Below are positions 40,501 through 52,500 of a DNA stretch of 64,000 nucleotides, piece after piece (the first letter of the stretch is position 1; every line of letters starts with the position of its first letter). The translations under genes were made by a program, and so were the position numbers. The stretch lies in contig OX463814.1 of NCBI GenBank assembly GCA_949825045.1, forward strand, positions 36,970,383-37,034,382, read 5' to 3'. The notes beneath the pieces are model-generated. The model did not search any database. It was not told where the DNA came from and was given only the letters and a program-made list of their open reading frames with translations. This DNA comes from Argyresthia goedartella. Lineage: Eukaryota > Arthropoda > Insecta > Lepidoptera > Argyresthiidae.

Positions 40501-43500
40501 AACTTCGGTCATATCTTTTTATGTTTTTGTCATGCTATATTTTATCTTGTACGATGGTACGGAACCCTTTGTGAGCGAATCCGACCCGCACTTGACTTAA
40601 GTAAAAAAATCAACCGCTACCTTGATAATGAGACAGAGTGAGAGAATGAAGAGAGAGAAAGGAAATTACTTATTAACGGGAATTATTAAACTGCACATCA
40701 AAAATACTGATTTGCACAGCAAATATCAGGCCAAAAAGCTGTGTTAGCTTAGGTGGTTAGCCTTTATCCTTCGTGTTAGGTTGAACATGTAAGAACAACA
40801 AAAAATACTTAAAACATAAACTTGAGTACACATAAAATATTTTATCTACACACGTATCATAAACCCTCTTTACTGCGTTCAAAAACCGCACGTTACGATC
40901 AGCATTATATTAAACTACTTGGTAAAAACTCATTTCGTATCTGGAAAACTACACATAATGGTCATTATGTTGTAGTTTTTCTACATATAATGACATTCAA
41001 ATTTCGAACGCCGACGCCCACCCGCGTGCCGTCCCTAGTTTGTCTGTGAAGTTGGTACTGATATTCAAATTTCGAACGCCGACGCCCGTCTGCGTGAAGT
41101 TGGTACTAAATTAGCAGTCGTCGTGGACGGATCTCAAATTGAGCAAGCCCACACTGCAGCGTTTCTGGACTTTCAGGTGGATCAGGCATTAACCTGGGAC
41201 GCGCATATAGAAATGTTATGCAGCAGACTGGCGAGCGCATGTTTCGCCTTAAGTCGGCTCTCATCAACACTCCCTGCAGAGTCGCTGCGGACGTGCTACT
41301 TCGCGTCGGTGCACTCGCTGCTGCAGTACGGCGTGGAGCTGTGGGGGCGCGCGGCGCAGTGGCACCGCGTGTTTGTCCTGCAGAAGCGCGCCGTGCGGTT
41401 GCTGGCGCGGGTACCGACTGACGAGTCAGCCAGACCGCACTTTAAACAACTTAAGATTCTCACACTGCCTAGCCTACTCATTTTCCAAGTGGCCACGTAT
41501 GTGCGAGAGAATATTTACCTATACAAACGACTTGGAGAAGGGCATAGGTACGAAACGCGCAACTCCAACAAATTAGCTACAATCGCGCACAAACTGGAAA
41601 AAACTAGAAAAACAATCCACGCTATGGGTCCGGTAGTGTACAACAAGCTACCTGGAGCTATCACTGATGCTCCGAGTGTGTCCATATTTAAGAACATGGC
41701 TTATTGAGAAGTCCCTGTACAGCTATGATGAGTTTTTAGCATTAGGTATGTAATTAGTGAACTAGTCACATAATTTGACATTATAATTTACAATTACCAT
41801 TGACATTATTATTTACAGTTTGTTTTTTTTTTTTGTGACATATACTGACTTATTTAATTTACTGCGTGTAAGTTATTTTAAAATTGTTAGCAATTGCTTA
41901 TTATTGTATAGACATGAGTAATATAAACATCCCTATGTACCAATTTATACTAGGTACATAACATTGAATTATGATTCATGTCATGACGTGTAATGAATAT
42001 TATCAATAAATGATGTCTATGTCTATGTCTAAAGAACAAGCTAAACAATTGCAGAACCACAATGCCGGTCAAACATGCGGTTCCTGAACACATCAAAGAG
42101 AGCTTATGATATGTGTGTAGATAAACTAGTGTACGTAACTGTACATAATTAGGCATTAAAACTCTCGAGTGATATTATTATACCCACTCTCGAGTTTTAA
42201 TGCCCTCCATTATGCAGCACTCACATAAACTACTATAAAACATAAAAAGTGTTTTGCTGATCCTTTTTTGCTGTGCAAATCAGTATTTTTGATGTGCGAT
42301 TAAATACTAGCCCTTATTAACAACTAATCAATTTATTTGAACCATTTCATAATTCAGTTTATAATTGGCTTATGGCCGATTTTTCCATTTCACTACTCAA
42401 TCTCATAACTCAGATTTCGTTTATCTGCCTGTTTATCTGAGGAATTTGTCAGAATGTACGTGTGAAATGTCAAATAAAGGTAAAATATCTGCACACCATC
42501 TCCTAAATGGTGAATATTTTGGTACTTAAGTACCCAAAAGCTTATTTTAGGTCTTAAATTTACACTCATTTCAAATAAAAAAGTTTGATGTGATTTTTTA
42601 TGTCCCAGAGCATTCACAACGATCTGCTACTCGGCGGACGGGTCGTGCGTGCTCGGCGCGGGCAACTCCAAGCACGTCTGTCTGTATAGCGTGAGAGAGG
42701 CGATACTCATCCGGAAGTTCGTCATCACTCAGAACCGGTCACTGGACGCTGTTAATGTGAGTGTACAAGTAGGGCCAATTTTGACCACCCGAATGGCCGA
42801 GTCGGCAGTGACCCTGCCTACGAAGCCAAGGGTCCCGTGTTCGAGTCCCGGTGGGGGCAAATATTTGTTTGATGAGAACGGATGTTTGTACCCTATTCAT
42901 GGTTGTTTATCTATCTAAGTATAATATTTATCTATATAAGAATGTGTATCGTTGTCTAGTACCCAAGGTACAGGGAATCCTAGTTTGGGGCTAGATCAAT
43001 GTGTGTAAATAGTGTCCAAGGTCCAAGGTATTTATTATTTGACACTTCATCAAAATTCAACAATTCTGAACCGATTAAGTTGAAATTTGGAACACGTGTT
43101 TTTCTGTGGCCCAAACACGAAGGCGTTACGTAAACTTAATAATAAAAAATTGGGGAGGGCATTTTTGGAGGACAAATCAGTAAATAAAAAATAAAAGTTT
43201 TTTGATTACAAAAAATCATTTTTTGTAATCATAATTCTGAAACCTCTGAAGTGGAGCCTAAGTTTGACATCTGTCAACAGTATGAACGGAGCTATAAGTC
43301 AGTTTTTTCCCTTCTTTTTCGAAACTCAACAAGGAGAAGGAGACAGACGCATAGCTCTGTCCTTACTGTTGACAGATGTCATGTCTAAGATCTGAGCATG
43401 GCTCCACTGTAGTTCAAAAATATTCAAGAAATAAGACAAAAAATACCATCCCCTCCTCCCTTTCCTCGAAGCTACTACTTACTTTATTACTGTAGATTTT

Positions 43501-46500
43501 TACTTTATTACTGTAGATATTTACTTTATGACTGTAGATATTTACTTTATGACTGTAGATATTTACTTTATTACTGTAGATATTTACTTTATTACTGTAG
43601 ATATTTACTTTATTACTGTAGATATTTACTTTGTTACTCTAGATATTTACTTTATTACTGTAGATATTTACTTTGTTACTGTAGATATTTACTTTATTAC
43701 TGTAGATATTTACTTTATTACTGTAGATATTTACTTTATTACTGTAGATATTTCCTTTATTACTGTAGATATTTACTTTATTACTGTAGATATTTACTTT
43801 GTTACTGTAGATATTTACTTTATTACTGTATATATTTACTTTATTACTGTAGATATTTACTTTATTACTGTAGATATTTACTTTATTACTGTAGATATTT
43901 ACTTTATTACTGTAGATATTTACTTTATTACTGTAGATATTTAGTGTGACTGTTGCTGGCCCGGCCACGACATGACCTATCATCTCCCTAGAGATATGAA
44001 TGATGCAGGATTTAGTGACTTATTTTTGCGAAAATTCTCATTGCCCGACCTTTAAATTGCTATAACTCGGAAAATATTGAGGCACAAATTCGGAGATTCA
44101 AGCACTAATTAAGAACTAAATCCAGCATCATGAGTGTGCCCCTATCATACCGTGGCCGGGCCAGCAACAGTCACACTAAATATCTACAGTAATAATGGAA
44201 ACATATAACAGTTGCAAGGATATATATTGCAAATAGGTCTTGAATGTTTGTGTCTGTGTGTTGTCGCTGTAGTGTGGGGCAAGAAGCGATGTATGTATCT
44301 GTATGTAAATGCTTTTATTTTAAATCATCGTATAATTTGGTGTGTCTTGCAGGACGTCATCAATCGCCGGCTGCTCACAGAGTTCGGCAACATGGCGCTG
44401 ATCGAGTCCCGCAGTGAACTAGAAGGCGGTGACGTCAGCGTGAGACTGCCCGGGGTGAAGGAGGGTGACATGTCCGACAGGAGAACTAAGCCTGAGGTAC
44501 TATTGTACAGACACGCACCCACACGACGTACACGAACTATTTTTGCACATGAACATGTTTTTAGATCTCGGAGACGGCTCTAACGACTTCGCTGAAAGTA
44601 ACTCCTGTGTTTTTTTTTTTTGGGCGAATGGAGGATCAACCCCGACCTGGTATAGTACTGGAAGAAACAGAATTAGCTGCGCTTGGCTGCATACTAACAT
44701 TAAAATGTGTGTGGGTTGGGACAAAGCTGACAAAATAGCGGTTTAGCCAAACACGTCGTACGTCGAGAAGTTTTACTGAGAGACAGATGTCAAACAACCA
44801 AATATTAGATTATGGCAACAAATGTAATGATCACCAAAATATATTTTTCCTACCCAAAATGGCTAAATGACTACCAAAAGTTGCAGAAAATATGAGGGCA
44901 AAATACTGCGGTAGCTTAGGTGTAGGGTGAAGGGGGTGAGCGAAGCGAAGGCCCCTTTATCCTTCATGTTAGGTTGAACATGTGAGAACAACAAAAAAAA
45001 ACTTAAAACATAAACTTAAGTACATAAAACATAAAAAGAAGTTTGGTGATCATTTATCCAAACACAATTTGGTGGACATCCATCCATTTTGGCAGTCATC
45101 CCGAATTGATTGGTAGTAAATTTTCGAATTTTTTGGTAATCGTTTAAACACGAGCCTTAGATTACACCGCCCGTTATTTACAGTACGGTTTACGATGCGC
45201 ATTTGGTGCGCGCACTGCAATCGTTGTATACTCCCCGGTTTACATTGTAAGCAGGCAAATAGCCCGCATTCTGTCGCGTTCATTATAAACCACTGAAAGC
45301 GCGCTTACGACATCCATCTGTCAACTGTCGATTTGTTTGTTCTTCTGGGAAAACTAAACATATTTTAACCCTTTCCTGGTTAGAGTAAAATATATTCCCA
45401 CCAAATATTCAACTTTACGTCTTGGTGATAAAGTACAGAACCAATGAAAAAAGTTCTATGCTTATGACCGGAAAGAAGTTAAATGAAACTCCATTAGATA
45501 TCCTAAAATAGGTCTTGCTACAGTTAGGTACTGAACGAATTTTGAACATAGTAGAAGCTATAACCCAAAAACTTAACTTTATTAACGTACGACATCGAGC
45601 TAAGTGCAGAAACGAATGAGTGTGGCTCATTCGTTTCTGCACTTTTCTCAGTACTTCAGATTATATTTCATTCATTCTTCCGTTCATTCAGATCATGTCT
45701 ATCACTAAAACGAATTATGACAATTAACTAATCTGCTTGTCGTCGGAAGTATAATTTTTATTGCTAAGCAGAATTTAGACCAGTTTGTAGTGAAATCGTA
45801 GTGTATTTGTATTTAAAGTAGTCTCTACAACTGAATGTGGTGACCAATATCGAGCGATCCCTTTGAAATATCGAGTTTAGTGATCTCATGACATTTGTTT
45901 ACAATGTTGGCCTAGTTAGAGTTAGAGCGCCCAACGTATAGAGAAGAGGCAAAAAGTATGTTTGCGAAGTTTACATCGACGAGTAGTAAATATCGACAGT
46001 AATAAATAAATTTAGACTTTGACTTTGACTTTGAGCATTAGTTAACGGCTTGTGTTTAAACGATAAAATTCGAAAATTTTCTACCAATAAATTCGAAATG
46101 ACTGTTAGAATTAGTAAATGATCACCAAATTGTGTTTGGGTAAAGAATCACCAAACTTCTTTTTATGTTTTGTGTACATTTATGTATTAAGTATTTTTTG
46201 TTGTTCTTACATGTTCGACCTAATACGAAGGATAAAGGGGGCTACGCTTCGCTCACCCCCTTTACCCTTCACCTAAGCTACCGCAGTATTTTGCCCTGAT
46301 ATTTGCTGCAACTTTTGGTGATCCCATTTTGGGTAAGAAAAAAATATTTTATTATTTTTTATCATTATATTTGTTGCCTTTGTTGAGTGTGCGGTATCTG
46401 TGTCTGTGCAGGTGCGCGTGCACTGCGTGCGGTTCTCCCCGACGGGCGACGGGTTCGCGGCGGCGGCCACCGAAGGCCTCATGCTGTTCAGTCAGAACGC

Positions 46501-49500
46501 CGGATTGGACGGGACTTTCCGGTGAGTTCTTACACTAATATACCCAATTATAGTCCCGGAACACACTAGGCTATTTCTAGATTAAAATATAGAAGATACC
46601 TAACACTGAGTTTAGTAACGCGACCAAATCTAAGCTTTCCATTCTAGAGCCGCGCGGTTAGGGCATGAAAACATATGGGTGAAAACAGATTAGTGGGATT
46701 CACTTGAAGATATGATGAGTTAATGACGCGCCAATAAGTGTACATTTGTTTATGAAACTTGTGGCTCGTCCACTCCTCCTTCACTATCTCCCATATCTCT
46801 GACGCGTTCGAGTTACTCTTGGGCAGTCGTGATGTACTCAGGGTTATTGGTGGTTATCTCTAGACCTGCTAGGCTAGGGGCCCCGTCACCAAAATTAATA
46901 ATGAGTCGCTAAATGTGTTCTATCCTTCGAAGTCTCAGGAAGGTTCTTAAGGGTAGAAAAATTTGAAGAACGCAAAGGGAACAAGCGAAAATTTAAAAAT
47001 ATTTGATTCAGTTCATGTTTCAGTCGATAGATGGCGTTGGTTACTTTTGATCGAATGGCGGCTGTCGAGTCAGCTAGTGGACTATAAATACTAGTGGCCC
47101 TGCGGGCAGTAGACTCTGCTAACAGAGAGGACCGTAAACCAATTTATAGGTATCATTTTAAGTCCAGGTTTATTTAAAACTGCATGGGTTTCCACGCGCA
47201 CCCAGGAGGTACCATGCTACGCTCGTTGGGCGTTATCGAGGTGCACCCTCCCAAGCCATCGCTTCTTTATAGGTAAACTTTCTCAACGTAACGCCAAGAT
47301 ACCTAGTGAAAGAAGGTTGAGAATTCCCAGCTCCAAAAAGAAAATAGAACAAATACAATACGCAGTGATTTTGGTGCAGGTATTTCCAGGTCCAAGGTTA
47401 AAAATAACCCATTGTGTTTACAGTTGTCCTACTAAGACTTTACTGTGAGCCATGGACCACAATAAAGTCCCAAGTCGGTCCAAAACGAGTCCAAAGAAAA
47501 AGGTTTTAAATTATTTGTCTCTTTCTATTTCTTCATTATGAGTGAGATTTGCATAGACAATATTTATTTGTGGAAAGCAAGTAAGGAGGTTGCATCCTTC
47601 TTTATGCAAGCAGAGACTTCGGCCGCCATGTTGTTATTTCTGTAAACAAATTGACAACCAACTAAGAAAATAAACGAAAAATAAAACTATCGTAATCCCT
47701 TGTTTTCACATTTTTCCGACACTCCGGCACTTTTATGAACATTTCAATATAAATAACAGTGAAACCGCTCCGGTCTCTCTTGAGTTTGGTCTGTTTAAGA
47801 AAAGTATTAAATTAGGTAGAAATACTGGGTCCCGTACGTAGTTTCGAACGACGTTGTAGCGACAAACGTTGTGGCGAAAAAATTTCAGGGTGGTAGGCTG
47901 GAGCGAAATATTATTGCTGCGAAATCCGCGGGTTTGAAATACACCGCAGCGAAAACATTGTAGCGAAAAACTTTCAGCACGTAATACCCTGGGGCGAAAA
48001 ATTATTTAAGCGAAATCCACTAAACATTGTTAACATAAGCATTTACATACAGGCACATACATTGCTCCTGGCCCCACACTACGATACCCTTTATCGTGAG
48101 AACCAGATACAGCGACGGCACACACATATAGACATCGAAGACCTAGGGTTTTTTTTTCTGTATCCCCAGCCGGGGATCGAATCCGGGACCTCTCGCATGG
48201 TAGTCAGAGCCACAACCGCGGCGCCACAGAGGTCGTCATTGTGTCGAAAAGTATTTATGATCACTAGCTTAGCGCTCACGATGGGACGAAACACTATTTG
48301 TTTCACATTATGAAAAACAATGAGTTTTTATTAAATCCCAATAATAATCAAAAAATTCATTTTAGTCAAGTTAGCAATGTTTGTCGCTGCATCATTCAAA
48401 TCAATCTCGTGGATTTCGCTTCAATTATTTTTCGCCCCAGGGTATTTATTACGCGCTGAAAGTTTTTCGCCACAACGTTTGTCGCTACAGCGTCGTTCGA
48501 AACTACGTACGGGACCCAGAAATACTATGGAAGTATTTTCCCCCTTTTCCTAACAAGTGTGATGAAAAACATTTTGTGTGCCACGGGCGGTACAGGAATT
48601 GCAAACTCGTGTCAATTAACTCTCGACAGCAAATATCTTGTCGAAATGGAGCCTTTCGCTCGCTCGGTCAATAATGGTTACCTACATAAACATTTCTAGG
48701 AATTGTCCTCGAATGATGAATGACAACAGTGCTTATTCCGCCCAACGAGCCTACGTTGATGGAGTATTGAATGACTCGCTAAGCAAGAACGACTTTAGTG
48801 CCTCGTATCACCCCGTATACGATAAGGCGTGACGTGACGTTACTGAGGGCCGGCATACAATCAAATAGCTAAAAGTCCGTGGTGCATGTTACTAACAAAA
48901 CATTTAACGAGTTGCTTAAACGTGCCCAGGCAAATCGTTAACACAAGATTAGGCTTGCAGCATTGGATCGCCTCGCTCCTTTCCGCTCCAGATCTAACAT
49001 AAAGTTGTGAACTTACACAACTTAACTTTAGTATTCTTATTTTTATTGTATTATTTTATTAGTATTCGGACAGAAAGTGACCTAATTCGTAGTATGTGGT
49101 CATCTGAAAGAAATTAGCTGTCGCGTTGACGCCGTCTTTAAAAAATCGGTGAAATATGGGTCGAACTCGTACACGACGGATTCCGTACCATCGTTAAAGA
49201 AAACTTACGAAATCTACGATCATATGTGAATCATATTATGGAATGTTTTATCGCGGCTGGTTTTTAAACACGTCTTTTGTATGTGGACCCCTTTCATTTA
49301 TAAAATCTCGTGTAGTCCATTATTTGCTGCTGTTGCGGCAACAGAGATACACATTCTGTGTAAATTTCAACTCTGGACGGACGGACTGACGGACAGCGGA
49401 GACTTAATAATAGGGACCCGTTTGGCAAACTTCATGAACGTAACTCTGAAAACTAATTGGTTCAAGCGTTTGGCACACTCTCACACTCCCGAACCCTTGA

Positions 49501-52500
49501 AGTTTATCAGATGAACAAAATAAGTGGAATTACTATAAAAACAAATAAACCTGCATTTTCTTTCAATCCCACAATACAAATTTATGAATACGCCTGGTTA
49601 CGTACATGGAGCAAGAAGCTAGCCGCACCAATAATTTTTAAACCACAGAAAAAAACAGTAAGCATCGGTTGAACAATGCGACCTGTAGAGGAGAACAGAT
49701 GGAAATCCGCACTGAAAGCTGGACATACGAATGCATGTTTGCATAACAGAAGCTGGACACTTTGGCGCTGCTAATTCTTTCCGTTGTGATAACAATCAAA
49801 GTGCGTAAAAAGCAGGGTGTTCAAATGCCGTTCCTTAACGAACTTCCCGGGCTATTAATTAAGAGCCTCATTTAACCCAATGACGACGACATTTGTAATC
49901 TGCTATTGTGATCCCGCAGGCCGCATCGTCTGTCCCTCGGCTCCACCCCGGCCGCCGTAAAGTCCGCCCTCGCCCTGCGCGAGTGGGGAACCGCGCTGCT
50001 AGCGAGCCTGCAGCTCAACGTGAGAGACTACGTGAGGGAGTGTGTCGAGACGATACCGCACACTGACGGTACGTAGGCACCGGAGTCTAGCGAGGTATTC
50101 AAGCAGCGTCGCGACGGAGCTGGGGAACCGCGCTGCTAGCGAGCCTGCAGCTCAACGTGAGATACTACGTGAGGGAGTGTGTCGAGACGATACCGCACAC
50201 TGAAGGTACGTAGGCATCGGAGTCTAGCGAGGTATTCAAGCAGCGTCGCGACGGAGCTGGGGAACCGCGCTGCTAGCGAGCCTGCAGCTCAACGTGAGAT
50301 ACTACGTGAGGGAGTGTGTCGAGACGATACCGCACACTGACGGTACGTAGGCACCGGAGTCTAGCGAGGTATTCAAGCAGCGTCGCGGCGGAGCTGGGGA
50401 ACCGCGCTGCTAGCGAGCCTGCAGCTCAACGTGAGAGACTACGTGAGGGAGTGTGTCGAGACGATACCGCACACTGAAGGTACGTAGGCACCGGAGTCTA
50501 GCGAGGTATTCAAGCAGCGTCGCGGCGGAGCTGGGGAACCGCGCTGCTAGCGAGCCTGCAGCTCAACGTGAGAGACTACGTGAGGGAGTGTGTCGAGACG
50601 ATACCGCACACTGACGGTACGTAGGCACCGGAGTCTAGCGAGGTATTCAAGCAGCGTCGCGGCGGAGCTGGGGAACCGCGCTGCTAGCGAGCCTGCAGCT
50701 CAACGTGAGAGACTACGTGAGGGAGTGTGTCGAGACGATACCGCACACTGAAGGTACGTAGGCACCGGAGTCTAGCGAGGTATTCAAGCAGCGTCGCGGC
50801 GGAGCTGGGGAACCGCGCTGCTAGCGAGCCTGCAGCTCAACGTGAGAGACTACGTGAGGGAGTGTGTCGAGACGATACCGCACACTGACGGTACGTAGGC
50901 ACCGGAGTCTAGCGAGGTATTCAAGCAGCGTCGCGGCGGAGCTGGGGAACCGCGCTGCTAGCGAGCCTGCAGCTCAACGTGAGAGACTACGTGAGGGAGT
51001 GTGTCGAGACGATACCGCACACTGACGGTACGTAGGCACCGGAGTCTAGCGAGGTATTCAAGCAGCGTCGCGGCGGAGCTGGGGAACCGCGCTGCTAGCG
51101 AGCCTGCAGCTCAACGTGAGAGACTACGTGAGGGAGTGTGTCGAGACGATACCGCACACTGACGGTACGTAGGCACCGGAGTCTAGCGAGGTATTCAAGC
51201 AGCGTCGCGGCGGAGCTGGGGAACCGCGCTGCTAGCGAGCCTGCAGCTCAACGTGAGAGACTACGTGAGGGAGTGTGTCGAGACGATACCGCACACTGAC
51301 GGTACGTAGGCACCGGAGTCTAGCGAGGTATTCAAGCAGCGTCGCGACGGAGCTGGGGAACCGCGCTGCTAGCGAGCCTGCAGCTCAACGTGAGAGACTA
51401 CGTGAGGGAGTGTGTCGAGACGATACCGCACACTGACGGTACGTAGGCACCGGAGTCTAGCGAGGTATTCAAGCAGCGTCGCGGCGGAGCTGGGGAACCG
51501 CGCTGCTAGCGAGCCTGCAGCTCAACGTGAGAGACTACGTGAGGGAGTGTGTCGAGACGATACCGCACACTGACGGTACGTAGGCACCGGAGTCTAGCGA
51601 GGTATTCAAGCAGCGTCGCGGCGGAGCTGGGGAACCGCGCTGCTAGCGAGCCTGCAGCTCAACGTGAGAGACTACGTGAGGGAGTGTGTCGAGACGATAC
51701 CGCACACTGACGGTACGTAGGCACCGGAGTCTAGCGAGGTATTCAAGCAGCGTCGCGGCGGAGCTGGGGAACCGCGCTGCTAGCGAGCCTGCAGCTCAAC
51801 GTGAGAGACTACGTGAGGGAGTGTGTCGAGACGATACCGCACACTGACGGTACGTAGGCACCGGAGTCTAGCGAGGTATTCAAGCAGCGTCGCGACGGAG
51901 CTGATTTTGCACTCGTTTTGTTCAAACGTATATTTGGTTAATTCATCGTTGTAGCTATGGAGGTAAGACGTTTTTTTTTGTTTCCATCACTGTTATCGTA
52001 CTTAAGATATATTGCTATAAACTTATCTCGTTGGAACGTGATCAGTACCGGGATTCGAATCCGTATCTCCTTAAAGTAACAGCACAAAATATTCTAATGA
52101 CCTAGGATAGTATTTAACATAATATTTATTTATTTATTATGTATAAATTTTGTGATAATTCGTTCAAATAATTATTCAAATGCGATCTATGTAATCCGAT
52201 GTCCGTCGAGATCTATGAATAAGAGACCTTCGTAGTTAAAGACAGATGATATCGTTATCTGCTTTTGATAATGTTATCTTTTACGTTAGTGGTGGAATAG
52301 AGTAATATCAACACAGTTACGTGAATCTGTATTGAAAGGAATATTTTTTCCTGAGAGTACCCACCAACATTTGAGTCATTCAGGTAAAGGGTCTTAGAGA
52401 TATTAACAGCATTATAATTACATATAACGAAGCATTAAGTTAATTTTACTCAATAATCTAAACTTATGAAATTCAAAGTCCTGGCTGGCTGACTGATATA

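Larger units (their letters stand above)
40660..42330. mobile_element. Foldback element split by a MITE (outer layer of a nest)
   Basis: The left arm, 40667-40830, contains GCACATCAAAAATACTGATT. The right arm, 42237-42325, contains its complement (AATCAGTATTTTTGATGTGC). The left part, TTAGCTTAGGTGG...GAACAACAAAAAATACTTAA, is shared with the foldback at 44814-46378. A MITE interrupts it at about 40831-42236. Confidence 0.75.

Noticed and set aside
43485..43945. CRISPR-like array of regular short repeats
   Set aside because: Contiguous tandem units without unique spacers, in eukaryotic intronic DNA with LINE ancestry.
43528..43983. Open frames on both strands of the 21-bp array (ITVDIYF and NKVNIYS units)
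   Set aside because: Same arithmetic: 21 bp is seven codons. The unit is LINE 3' untranslated sequence, not coding.
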